From a gamma proteobacterium symbiont of Ctena orbiculata (lineage in GTDB: Bacteria; Pseudomonadota; Gammaproteobacteria; Chromatiales; Chromatiaceae), in NCBI GenBank assembly GCA_003094555.1, contig NATW01000095.1, forward strand, positions 1 through 37,697: a stretch of DNA of 37,697 nucleotides. Reading direction: 5' to 3'. Position numbers and translations under genes: made by a program. This document shows positions 24,699-33,600 of this stretch, piece after piece (the stretch's first letter is position 1; each line of letters opens with the position of its first letter). Below the pieces are notes generated by a model, which saw only the letters and a list, made by a program, of their open reading frames with translations, ran no database searches and was not told where the DNA came from.

Positions 24699-26948
24699 CT
24701 ATGCAGAATAATTGAGGGGGTCTGCGGCAGAGCTGGGTTTATCGGTCAGCCGCATCGGCCGACCGAAATGGTATCCCTGGCCATAACGGAACCCAAGTAT
24801 ACTCAGCTGTTCTGCGATCTGGGCAGTTTCTATACCCTCGGCAACCAGGAGATGGCCGGATTCGGTTATCATTTTCGCCAGGTAGCTGAGGATGGGGTTG
24901 TTTTCCTTGTTGTCGACCAAGCGGGTCAGGGTGATGTCGAACTTGACCACGTCAACCGGCATGGCTCCCAGATAACGCAGGGAAGAGTAGCCACTGCCGA
25001 AGTCATCCAGAGCGATACTGAATCCCATTTCGCGCAGGGTTTCAAGATTTATCCTGGCGGTCTGAAGCTGGGTGATGAGGGCGGTCTCGGTGACCTCGAT
25101 CAACAGCTTATAGTCATCCATGTAGGGTTTGAATCCTGCAAGCCGTTTTATCAATTCGTTATCTATAATGGATGGCGCCGAGATATTGATCGACACACCT
25201 GTACCCGCAGGGATCACACCCTCCTGCAGGTCGGTGATGATCTTTTGAATGACATGGTGATCCAACTCCTGGTCAAGGCTGCGTGCCTCCACTAGCGGAA
25301 AAATGTGGGATGGCATGATCAGTTGACCCTCATGAGCAATACGTACCAATGCTTCATAATACTGGGGCCTGCCATCCTGCATGTTTACGATTGGTTGGTA
25401 GTGCATGATTAGCCCGGTACCGCGGGTGATAGCATCGTAGACTGCACTGTGAGTCCGGTTCGAAAACAGGCCTTGGGTAGTTTCGGCCAACTCGGGTTTG
25501 AATCGGACAATACTGGAGTAACCGGGACGTTTGGCGAAGTGTATGGCAATATCCGCCTGCCAATGCAGAGTATTGAGGTTGTCACTCCTATCGATGGTTG
25601 TATCTGCCACCCCAATGCTGATACGTACCGGTTCATTGATGCCAAGCGTATCAAAGGGATAGTTGGTGATGGCCAGATGGCACTGCTTGGCGACTTGCAT
25701 GGCTTTGCGGGGTGTTGCACCGATGAGGATGGTAGCAAATTCATCACCACTAAGCCTGAATAGCTGTTCCCGCTTAGGTAGAATGCTGTTTATCGTACGT
25801 GCAATGGCGATTAATACCTCATCGCCAGTGTGATGACCATAGGTGTCGTTAAGCGCCTTGAAGTGGTTGATGTCAAACAGTAGCAGGGAGATCTCGTTGG
25901 TACTGTGTTTAAATACATCACTTACTTCCCTCCAGTAGGTGTCAAAGGCACGGCGATTCATAACACCGGTCAATGGATCGTGCTGCGCTAGATCATCCAG
26001 TTCCTGGGTCTTCTGGTCGAGATTCGTATTCGCCTGATTGAGTTTATTGTGGTAGGCGTACAGGGATGTTTGTATTTTATCCAGTTCCTTGATGAACAAG
26101 GGTTTCACTATCTGTTGATTGACAGCTGTTCGAGGTGAGAATTGCAACTGATCGATCTGTTGCGATATCTGCAATATGGGGCGATTTACCAGCCAGGCAG
26201 CCAATGGAAAGATCAATAGTGTCAATATCAAAGCGGCACCGGCCAGTTGCAGTAGTGACTCCTGAATGACCGGTTTGATTGCCTCAGCATAGGGATCGCT
26301 TGTAAGCCGATACTCGATATGTTCTAACAGCGATAGATTCGAAGTTTTATCAATATTGGCGATGTTGATGCTGATACTGGTATTGTCAATATAGCTGAAA
26401 TGGCTTAATCCTTTCAGGATTGGAAATAATTTGTATAACGTAGCAAGATACCCCAGCTTTTTCTTGCTGACCGGGTCCTCCACGGGAGTTACGACTACTA
26501 TAAGTGGCTCATGGTCACGTACCTGAATATAGTCACTGTCACTACCGGTTTCGATCTTCCGGGGTAGTGAAGACGTGTTGACAGGCGCAAGCGCCTTACC
26601 ATTGAGATCATAGATCGCGATATCGAGCATGTGTGTCGAGTCATACTCAATATTTTTTGCCCTGTTGGCATACCAATCGGTGTAAAAGGTTGGGTTGTTG
26701 AGCTGTTGTCCAACTTCATCCCAAGCAGCTAGTCGGCGGGTTTTTTCTCTGGCGAGGCTGATGGTCTCTGTCAATGTGGCTTCGAGTTCAGCCGCCGCAC
26801 TCTGTTCAGTGGCTACTCGAAATCTACTATCCAACTTCTCAAACTCCCTATAAGTCAGATTTCCCAGAGTAAAAAGCAGAATTAGAAAAAGCATCACGAA
26901 GAGTGATGTAAAGAGACTGAGGGATAGAGGTTTTGGTCTAATCGTCAT
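24699..26948 (-). CDS. Membrane GGDEF/EAL cyclic-di-GMP protein with CHASE4-like sensor
   Basis: 749 aa. Transmembrane helix 1 (about 12-32), a periplasmic sensor of CHASE4 type (about 35-230; note RRLAAWDEVGQQLNNPTFY), helix 2 (about 238-256), a short linker coiled coil (QANTNLDQKTQELDDLAQHD), a GGDEF domain and an EAL domain. The cyclase motif reads SGDEF (first Gly replaced by Ser, a variant sometimes active), with the metal site DINHFK. The phosphodiesterase side looks intact: YEALVRI, NISAPS, EVTET, LDDFGSGYSS and VAEGIE. It is probably a bifunctional or PDE-dominant enzyme controlling biofilm or motility. It lies 36 bp upstream of tRNA-Leu on the same strand. Confidence 0.95.
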   Translation of the reverse strand: MTIRPKPLSLSLFTSLFVMLFLILLFTLGNLTYREFEKLDSRFRVATEQSAAAELEATLTETISLAREKTRRLAAWDEVGQQLNNPTFYTDWYANRAKNIEYDSTHMLDIAIYDLNGKALAPVNTSSLPRKIETGSDSDYIQVRDHEPLIVVVTPVEDPVSKKKLGYLATLYKLFPILKGLSHFSYIDNTSISINIANIDKTSNLSLLEHIEYRLTSDPYAEAIKPVIQESLLQLAGAALILTLLIFPLAAWLVNRPILQISQQIDQLQFSPRTAVNQQIVKPLFIKELDKIQTSLYAYHNKLNQANTNLDQKTQELDDLAQHDPLTGVMNRRAFDTYWREVSDVFKHSTNEISLLLFDINHFKALNDTYGHHTGDEVLIAIARTINSILPKREQLFRLSGDEFATILIGATPRKAMQVAKQCHLAITNYPFDTLGINEPVRISIGVADTTIDRSDNLNTLHWQADIAIHFAKRPGYSSIVRFKPELAETTQGLFSNRTHSAVYDAITRGTGLIMHYQPIVNMQDGRPQYYEALVRIAHEGQLIMPSHIFPLVEARSLDQELDHHVIQKIITDLQEGVIPAGTGVSINISAPSIIDNELIKRLAGFKPYMDDYKLLIEVTETALITQLQTARINLETLREMGFSIALDDFGSGYSSLRYLGAMPVDVVKFDITLTRLVDNKENNPILSYLAKMITESGHLLVAEGIETAQIAEQLSILGFRYGQGYHFGRPMRLTDKPSSAADPLNYSA

Positions 26949-27229
26949 ACGCTGCTACTCTGTATACGTCCCCTCACAACAGATGCACAATCACATTGTG
27001 TATTATAGTGGGTTTTATCTCCATACTGGAAATTGTTTTAACCCACATATGATCATCCCTATCGGCCAATAACAACCATGATTAGTGTGTCAGTCTTTAT
27101 TCGAAAATCGGGTTCGCAGGTATTGATACACCTTACACGGAATAATGACTAGGATATTGATAATAATACCTGCTTGATGAAAAGTGAATTGTTCCCCGCT
27201 TACTCGTGACGTGCTACCATCCGCGCGCT
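26949..27229. other. Intergenic region between the GGDEF/EAL gene and queA
   Basis: 281 bp. Two dyads are visible near the GGDEF/EAL start: CACAAT-CAC-ATTGTG (26986-27000) and GTGGGTT/AACCCAC (27008-27014 with 27040-27046, 25-nt loop). Either could be an operator, but no factor is indicated. No Shine-Dalgarno precedes queA and no clear promoter is visible for it. Confidence 0.35.
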
Positions 27230-28270
27230 ATGCAGCTATCCGACTTTAATTACCGCTTACCAGATGAACTCATCGCCCAGTTTCCACATAAGGAGCGAAG
27301 AGGGAGTCGCCTGCTTGGGTTGTTACAGGGGGAGTCACAACCGCAGGATCTGATGTTTTCTGACCTTCCCGCACTGCTGCAGCCTGGGGATTTGTTGGTG
27401 TTGAATAACACCCAGGTGATGCGTGCTCGACTGTATGGGAATAAACCGAGTGGCGGGAAAGTCGAAGTACTGATTGAACGTGTTATTGAGCCTGGATTGG
27501 CATTGGCGCATATCCGCGCCAGCAAATCGCCCAAACCTGGAACTTGGATTGAACTTGGCGATAGCGATCAATGTGTCGAGGTCACAGGTCGAGAAGGTGA
27601 TCTGTTTCTGCTTCGCTCCCAAGTTCATGACTTCTATCATCTGATGAATCATTTGGGTCACATGCCATTGCCCCCTTACATAGCCCGTGACGATAAATCC
27701 ATTGACATGGAACGATATCAAACGGTCTATGCACAAAGCCCTGGGGCGGTTGCCGCACCTACTGCCGGGCTGCACTTCGATCAAGAGATGCTGAATGAAC
27801 TATCCGAATTGGGTGTCAACCAGGCAACAGTGACCCTGCATGTAGGTGCTGGAACCTTTCAACCGGTAAGGGTTAAAAATCTCGATGAGCATATTATGCA
27901 TAAGGAGTATGTTGAGGTTGATGAGGCCGTATGCCAACAGGTTGTCGATACGCGTAAAAGGGGCGGGCGTGTGGTGGCCGTGGGCACAACTTGTGTGAGG
28001 AGTTTAGAGGCTGCATCAAGCGATGGTGCTATCAAACCCTATCAGGGGGATACCCGACTCTTTATCAAACCAGGTTATCGATTTCGCAGTGTGGATGCCA
28101 TGATAACCAATTTTCATCTACCCCAGTCCACCTTACTGATGTTGGTAGCGGCCTTTGCCGGTTATGATCGCATCATGAATGCCTATCAACATGCAATTGA
28201 AAAACGCTACCGTTTTTTCAGTTACGGAGATGCAATGTTCCTGACTCCCGCAAAGGAATCCAACGGGTAA
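27230..28270 (+). CDS. queA: S-adenosylmethionine:tRNA ribosyltransferase-isomerase QueA
   Basis: Transfers and isomerises the ribosyl part of SAM onto 7-aminomethyl-7-deazaguanine in tRNA to give epoxyqueuosine. 346 aa, the usual size. Family marks are FNYRLPDELIAQFPHKERRGSRLL at the start (abbreviated as pattern), LLVLNNTQVMRARL, GHMPLPPYIAR, YQTVYAQSPGAVAAPTAGLHF, LHVGAGTFQPVR and the C-terminal DAMITNFHLPQSTLLMLVAAF. The ATG at 27230 is chosen over an upstream in-frame start since MQLSDFNY is the family start; no ribosome site is visible. It is followed in the same direction by tgt, the preceding step of the pathway, with a 228-bp gap holding an antisense-strand small RNA candidate. Confidence 0.97.
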   Translation: MQLSDFNYRLPDELIAQFPHKERRGSRLLGLLQGESQPQDLMFSDLPALLQPGDLLVLNNTQVMRARLYGNKPSGGKVEVLIERVIEPGLALAHIRASKSPKPGTWIELGDSDQCVEVTGREGDLFLLRSQVHDFYHLMNHLGHMPLPPYIARDDKSIDMERYQTVYAQSPGAVAAPTAGLHFDQEMLNELSELGVNQATVTLHVGAGTFQPVRVKNLDEHIMHKEYVEVDEAVCQQVVDTRKRGGRVVAVGTTCVRSLEAASSDGAIKPYQGDTRLFIKPGYRFRSVDAMITNFHLPQSTLLMLVAAFAGYDRIMNAYQHAIEKRYRFFSYGDAMFLTPAKESNG

Positions 28271-28297
28271 AAAAAAGCGCGGCAAGGGTGCCGCGCT
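28269..28297 (-). terminator. Intrinsic terminator of the candidate sRNA
   Basis: Minus-strand stem AGCGCGGCA/TGCCGCGCT with a 4-nt loop followed by a T run (8 T including the stem-closing base). The plus strand after the same hairpin (AAACATATCC) has no T-run, so it does not terminate queA. The T-run overlaps the queA stop codon. Confidence 0.88.
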
Positions 28298-28362
28298 AAA
28301 CATATCCACCAAAGGAGGATGGAGGAGTGTAGAGTGCTGAACGATAATGATCAGCACATGAA
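28269..28362 (-). ncRNA. Candidate trans-acting small RNA with anti-Shine-Dalgarno motif (queA-tgt intergenic)
   Basis: A compact sRNA-like unit is read on the minus strand. A perfect -35 TTGACA (28387-28392) is followed at 17 bp by a poor -10 (GAAGAT, 28364-28369), or at 12 bp by a better TATAAG. Then comes a 7-bp stem GTGCTGA/TCAGCAC with a 10-nt loop (28334-28357). Next is a CU-rich stretch with CTCCTCCATCCTCC (28314-28327), complementary to Shine-Dalgarno AGGAGG/GGAGGAG. It ends in a 9-bp GC stem (28276-28297) and a T8 run. Length is about 90-95 nt; the exact 5' end is uncertain. No protein gene explains this terminator on the minus strand. The class resembles C-rich anti-SD sRNAs known in other proteobacteria, but I do not recognise a named family. 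Confidence 0.65.
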
Positions 28363-28489
28363 CATCTTCTTATATAGTGATGCTCTTGTCAAGAAAAAAT
28401 AAGGGATAACCCTAATTATGCCGAGTAATAACACTTAGGATATTCATTCGTAGGACGAGCAAGTTTACCGCTGTTCTTTAACGGTTTGA

Positions 28490-29599
<1,110 letters not shown>

Positions 29600-29617
29600 C
29601 CGGAAAAAACCATTTAA

Positions 29618-30598
29618 CTATTGCCTCAGATCGGCAAGGCCGTCTGATGTAATCATCTTTCCATGCTTGTCGATGATAATGGTTTCCACATCATGCAGCC
29701 GATTGATCAGTGCCATTCCCTTTTCCGCGCCGAGTACAAAGACGCTGGTGGAGAGGGCATCGGTGCGGGTGGCATTGGGACCGATAATTGTGACGCTTTG
29801 CAGGTTATCGGCGGAACGTCCCGTATCCGGGCTGATGATATGGTGATAGCGGATCCCATCCCGTTCAAAGAAACGTTCGTAATCTCCCGACGTTGAGACG
29901 GCACTATCGGCAATGGGTAGCACAGCCGCCATGTTACCTTTGTCCCGAGGTGCCCGGACACCGATATGCCAGGGTCTGCCCCGATGGTCGCCCAGCAAAC
30001 GGCTGTCGCCACCCGCGCTGATCAACACATGTCGTACGCCTCTGTGCTGCAGCAGTTCTATGCCCCGATCGACGGCGTAGCCTTTGGCGATGCCGCCGAG
30101 GTCGATGCGTACGCCCTGCTTTTCGAAGAAGACTGTGCCTCTATCCGCGTCGAGCCGAATGTTGCGGTGGTTGATCAGGGGCAGGGAGCGGTCGATCAGG
30201 GATTCGGTCGGTTTGATTCCCTTGCGATAGTCATAGCGGTGGCCGATGGAGGCGAAGGTGATATCGAAGGCGCCTTCGGTCAGCTCGGAGTATTCGAGGG
30301 AGGTCTCGAGAAGGCGGAAGAACTCCTCCGAGATAACCAGGGGTTCGAGTGAGGCCATGCGGTTGACCAGGGAGAGCTCGCTGCTATCGATGTAGGGGCT
30401 CAGTTTTCTGTCGAGGCGTCGAAACTCCTCCATCACGGTCTCGACCGCCGCCTTGCCCTGATCCTTATCCTGGTGCCAGAGTTGGACACTGATCCGAGTG
30501 CCCATGATCGCTTCCTCTCCGCTGACCCAGGCCGCGTGCACCGACTGGAAACAGGCGAGCGCCGTCAACAGCAGTAAAAGTCTATAGGCGGTTCGCAT
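29618..30598 (-). CDS. apbE: FAD:protein FMN transferase ApbE, exported
   Basis: Covalently attaches FMN from FAD to threonine residues of periplasmic flavoproteins (for example Nqr and Rnf subunits). 326 aa. N-terminal signal peptide (TAYRLLLLLTALACFQSVHA). Family motifs are IMGTRISVQLW, the LSPYIDSSELSLVN segment, FDITFASIG, RIDLGGIAKGYAVDRG, VRHVLISAGGDSRLLG, STSGDYERFF, HHIISPDTG and TDALSTSVFVLG with the catalytic/metal Asp. No target flavoprotein is encoded in this window. It is convergent with tgt (18 bp between stops). Upstream, 209 bp separate it from the end of the TonB-like operon on the same strand. Confidence 0.95.
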   Translation of the reverse strand: MRTAYRLLLLLTALACFQSVHAAWVSGEEAIMGTRISVQLWHQDKDQGKAAVETVMEEFRRLDRKLSPYIDSSELSLVNRMASLEPLVISEEFFRLLETSLEYSELTEGAFDITFASIGHRYDYRKGIKPTESLIDRSLPLINHRNIRLDADRGTVFFEKQGVRIDLGGIAKGYAVDRGIELLQHRGVRHVLISAGGDSRLLGDHRGRPWHIGVRAPRDKGNMAAVLPIADSAVSTSGDYERFFERDGIRYHHIISPDTGRSADNLQSVTIIGPNATRTDALSTSVFVLGAEKGMALINRLHDVETIIIDKHGKMITSDGLADLRQ

Positions 30599-30763
30599 TG
30601 TTCTTGTTACATCTCATCATGTTTGAAAAGAGAAATCTTGCCATTTCAATCACTGCGGTATCCATCCTCAATGATTACGAATTGCAGCATATTTAATGAC
30701 AGCTTTTACTTCCAGAATTCCATTTCAGGAGACATTCGCGCCTTACATTTTTACACGGCTTAC

Positions 30764-30795
30764 CCGCCTGCAAAGCAAAACGCTGTTGCAGGCGG
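30764..30795. other. Strong stem-loop at the 3' end of the TolQ/R-TonB-like operon
   Basis: CCGCCTGCAA/TTGCAGGCGG is a perfect 10-bp stem, extended by an inner AGC/GCT with one bulge. It lies 12 bp beyond the operon's last stop. There is no adjacent T-run on either strand, so it is more likely an RNA 3'-end stabiliser or part of a rho-dependent end than a classical terminator. Confidence 0.45.
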
Positions 30796-30807
30796 AGAGT
30801 GGAAACA

Positions 30808-31776
30808 TCAGGAGGGCAGGAAGTCGATGGGATAGGAGACCACTGCGGTATCCACATCCTTGGCGGGGAACTTGAACAGCTTGATACGTGACACCAGCTT
30901 GCGCTCCAGTTTCGGATCGTTGAGCTCGGATGAGAGGATGACGCACTTGGTAACCTTTCCCGTAGGTGTTATGGTCAACTCCAACACCACCTTGCCGCGC
31001 AGAGAGGGATCCTTTCGCAGGGCGCGGTTATAGAGAGCGTAGACAGCACCCTTGTTCTGGTCGAACACCAGCTGAATCTCTTCCCGGGTACGGAATCCCT
31101 TGTAGTCTTTGCCTTTTCCACCGCTCCGAGCCGCAGCTTTGGTCTCATCGCTGATGGCGGCACTCTCTACCTCGGTGGTCTTTCGGCTAGAGAGGCCGGT
31201 GCCACCGGTACCCCTGCTCAGGGCCGCGGTATTGATGCCGCCGCTGCCACTGGTGACGCCGGAGGAGATGATCGAGCGTTGATTGCGATAGGTCTTTTTG
31301 CCGGTGGTAGAGAGTCTCTGACTTCCACGGACATTCGATTCGATCTGCTCTTCGCGCAGGTCGGCCAACTGATCGGCAAAGGCGAGTAGGCCGGCGCTCG
31401 CAGCTTTCTTGCGCGCATCCTGTTTAGTCGGCTTCTTTTTCACCACCTGCTTTTCCGGTTTTTTCTTTGGCTCCGGTTTTTTCTTCTCTTCAGGCTTTTT
31501 CTCCGGTTTCTTCTTCTCCGGTTCCGGCAGTTTCTTCTTGACGATCTTCTTCGGTTTTGGAGGCTCCTTTTTCTGTTCCAGGATCAACCTCGCCAGACGG
31601 GGCGGCAGGGTCTGTTTCTTGAACCGCTCTTTCTCCGGCAGTTCGATTATCGGTATGATGGTACCTAACAGCAGGGCGATGATGAGCACCACCAGGGTTA
31701 TAATCTGAAATCGCCGCTCGTCGGCCGATGCGGTATACCAGGGCAGATAATTGGAGTGTCGGTAGGCGGAGCTCAC
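30808..31776 (-). CDS. TonB-like energy transducer of AgmX/GltJ-C type
   Basis: 322 aa. A short cytoplasmic N-terminus, one transmembrane helix (about residues 24-46), then a long Lys/Pro/Glu-rich spacer (about 68-125) typical of TonB proteins, a Ser/Gly-rich middle, and a C-terminal domain of AgmX/PglI type (KGFRTREEIQLVFDQNKGAVYALYNRAL as pattern; GKVVLELTITPTGKVTKC). It would carry the proton-motive-force signal from the TolQ/TolR motor across the periplasm. The start is GTG at 31774-31776 in a GTGA overlap with the preceding stop; GGAGGAC lies 7 nt before it. Last gene of the operon. Confidence 0.88.
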   Translation of the reverse strand: MSSAYRHSNYLPWYTASADERRFQIITLVVLIIALLLGTIIPIIELPEKERFKKQTLPPRLARLILEQKKEPPKPKKIVKKKLPEPEKKKPEKKPEEKKKPEPKKKPEKQVVKKKPTKQDARKKAASAGLLAFADQLADLREEQIESNVRGSQRLSTTGKKTYRNQRSIISSGVTSGSGGINTAALSRGTGGTGLSSRKTTEVESAAISDETKAAARSGGKGKDYKGFRTREEIQLVFDQNKGAVYALYNRALRKDPSLRGKVVLELTITPTGKVTKCVILSSELNDPKLERKLVSRIKLFKFPAKDVDTAVVSYPIDFLPS

Positions 31777-32303
31777 AACGGCTGTCCTCCATTGGCTCCA
31801 TTGGCCTTTTCATTCTTTCTCAATACCGCGAGGGAGACATGGGGGTAATCCGACTCGGCACAGGTGGCCATGACGCGCTTCAGTAGGGTGTAGGGAATAG
31901 TCTTCTCACCCATGATGGTGATCTTGCCTTTAAAGGGTTCCTCCGGGTTGATCACCTTGGATTTCGACCTGTCGGCATGGCGTTGCAGTTCATTTTTCAG
32001 GGCTGGTAGCGTGGTCCCCCTTGGCAAGGGTTGAGAAAGGTCCATAACCCGATATCCCTGTACCAGGATTTCATCGTGATTGACCATCACCACCAGGGTC
32101 TCCCCTGGTTTCAGGGTTGCCACCGACTCGGGTAGGCTCAATGCCTTGGCGTTGGGCAATACTTGAACCTCGCCGGAATTGACCAGCAGGAAGAACACCA
32201 GGATGGTAAAGATATCCATCAGGGAGACCAGGTTCAGTACCGCATGGCCCTTGTTTCGCCGATGGTGGCGATCCATGCGTTTGGCACGGCGCGACATCTT
32301 CAT
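31773..32303 (-). CDS. ExbD/TolR-family protein (second copy)
   Basis: 176 aa. N-terminal basic cytoplasmic segment and one transmembrane helix with the functional aspartate (LNLVSLMDIFTILVFFLLV), followed by a periplasmic domain. It is longer than typical ExbD (about 140) with an inserted middle section (ALKNELQRHADRSKSKVINP). Together with the first ExbD-like protein and the ExbB-like protein it should form a proton-driven motor. Both ends overlap their neighbours by 4 bp (ATGA upstream, GTGA downstream), showing translational coupling. In Myxococcus the gliding motor likewise has two TolR-like proteins (AglQ, AglS). Confidence 0.9.
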   Translation of the reverse strand: MKMSRRAKRMDRHHRRNKGHAVLNLVSLMDIFTILVFFLLVNSGEVQVLPNAKALSLPESVATLKPGETLVVMVNHDEILVQGYRVMDLSQPLPRGTTLPALKNELQRHADRSKSKVINPEEPFKGKITIMGEKTIPYTLLKRVMATCAESDYPHVSLAVLRKNEKANGANGGQPL

Positions 32304-32818
32304 GATGCGTTACCTTCGTCCTGTTTCTGCGCGGCTACCGGGGGGGCGTCACCCAACGCGATATCCGGGAATAATTCATATTGCACTACGGCGCCGGCTT
32401 CCATGTTCTCTGTCATGCGTACCGCATCCATCACCTGAACCATGGTTTCGTAATGGGTGTTGGGCTCTGAGAGAATGAAGATATTGCGTTTGTCATGGAA
32501 ACGGACCTTGATCTGCACCAGCAGCTCATTCAATCCCTTCACATCATAACCTTCCGGAGTGTTCTTGATGCGTCTGATCAAGCCCCCTTGCCGGTCCGCA
32601 ACCTCGAGGCTGTTCTTGCGGATGATGACTTCCAGCTGCAGCTCCTTGATCGCCTTCAGGGTGCCCTCACTGGCAGGGGGCAGGTAGAGCTCAATAATGG
32701 AGAACCTGGAAAACGCGGCCGTGATCAGCAAAAAGGGAATCAGGATCACCATCAGGTTGAGGAAGGGCGTGATGTTCAGCTCTTCCCCGTGGCGATGGCG
32801 CCTCAGCCGTTCTCTCAT
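32300..32818 (-). CDS. ExbD/TolR-family protein (first copy)
   Basis: 172 aa. Starts MRERLRRHRHGEELNITPFLNLMVILIPFLL (pattern): the transmembrane helix follows ELNITPFLNLMV, where the usual motor aspartate position is occupied by Asn (NLM rather than D-x-x). If real, this copy would lack the proton-carrying acid and act as the structural partner of the second copy. The periplasmic domain has IELYLPPASEGTLKAIKEL and an FILSEPNTHYETMVQVMDAV helix. It overlaps its neighbours by 4 bp on both sides. Confidence 0.9.
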   Translation of the reverse strand: MRERLRRHRHGEELNITPFLNLMVILIPFLLITAAFSRFSIIELYLPPASEGTLKAIKELQLEVIIRKNSLEVADRQGGLIRRIKNTPEGYDVKGLNELLVQIKVRFHDKRNIFILSEPNTHYETMVQVMDAVRMTENMEAGAVVQYELFPDIALGDAPPVAAQKQDEGNAS

Positions 32819-33468
32819 GCCTTGCTCCGTGTACTGAATGCCTGTTCACTGAAGATGTTGAGGAACTTCACCGAAGCCATCTCCAGGCTGTCGACGATGG
32901 CGGTGGTCTTACTCTGCAGCAGGGCGTACACCAGCAACAGCGGGATCGCCGCCATCAGTCCGAAAGCGGTGGTGTTCATGGCCACCGAGATACTGGCCGA
33001 GAGCAGGTCCGCCTTCTCCGCGGGATCGGCGTTGGAGACCGCGGTAAAGGCCTGGATCAGACCGATGATGGTGCCCAACAGGCCGAGCAGGGTGGCGATG
33101 TTGGCCAGGGTGCTGAGATAGTGAGTGCGTTTTTCCATGCGCGGGATCGCTTCCATCAAGCCCTCCTCCATGGCCACCTCCACATCGTCCCGGCGCCTCG
33201 CGGTACGTGCCCGGGCCAGACCGTAGGTCAGCATGGTGCCGATGGCGGTCTTGGATTTATTCGCGGCGGACATGGCCGACTTGAAGTCGCCGTCGTTGAG
33301 ATGGGGCAGGACCCTTTTCCAGATACGCTTGTTGCTGCCGGTCTGTATGGTCAGATAGACCCAGCGTTCGATGGCTATCGCCACACCGCCTGCAAAGATC
33401 AGCAGGATTGGGTACATAAATAGTCCGCCTTCCTGAAAAAATCGGATGATAGGATCAATGAGCTCCAT
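32815..33468 (-). CDS. ExbB/TolQ/MotA-family proton channel protein
   Basis: 217 aa from the ATG at 33466-33468, which follows GGAG and gives MELIDPIIRFFQEGGLFMYP, the normal start of this group. A 19-residue in-frame extension upstream is unlikely. Three transmembrane regions: FMYPILLIFAGGVAIAIERW, then LSTLANIATLLGLLGTIIGLIQAF, then VAMNTTAFGLMAAIPLLLVYALL. The TolQ/MotA signature LLGTIIGLIQAF and the threonine-bearing TTAFGL are present. It forms the stator with the two ExbD-like proteins. It is separated from the upstream small gene by 132 bp, the only sizeable gap in the operon. Confidence 0.93.
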   Translation of the reverse strand: MELIDPIIRFFQEGGLFMYPILLIFAGGVAIAIERWVYLTIQTGSNKRIWKRVLPHLNDGDFKSAMSAANKSKTAIGTMLTYGLARARTARRRDDVEVAMEEGLMEAIPRMEKRTHYLSTLANIATLLGLLGTIIGLIQAFTAVSNADPAEKADLLSASISVAMNTTAFGLMAAIPLLLVYALLQSKTTAIVDSLEMASVKFLNIFSEQAFSTRSKA

Positions 33469-33600
33469 AGGATTCTCCGTTGTTAAACGCCTGTATATCG
33501 GTTTACTGCATATGTGCTCAGCCATCTATTGATGACCGGCACACGACATATGTATGAAATAGGGTTGTTTTCAGTCATACGGCACTAAGTGTTAAATTCT

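Noticed and set aside
26986-27046. CACAAT/ATTGTG and GTGGGTT/AACCCAC dyads upstream of the GGDEF/EAL gene as regulatory sites
   Set aside because: Short dyads at chance level with no matching known factor and no clear promoter; only mentioned in the intergenic entry.
28313-28400. A 27-codon plus-strand ORF after AGGAGG between queA and tgt (ATG 28319 or GTG in the same frame)
   Set aside because: The ATG directly touches the Shine-Dalgarno sequence, the product looks random, and the same bases are better explained as the CU-rich part of the minus-strand small RNA. It is kept as the main competing explanation.
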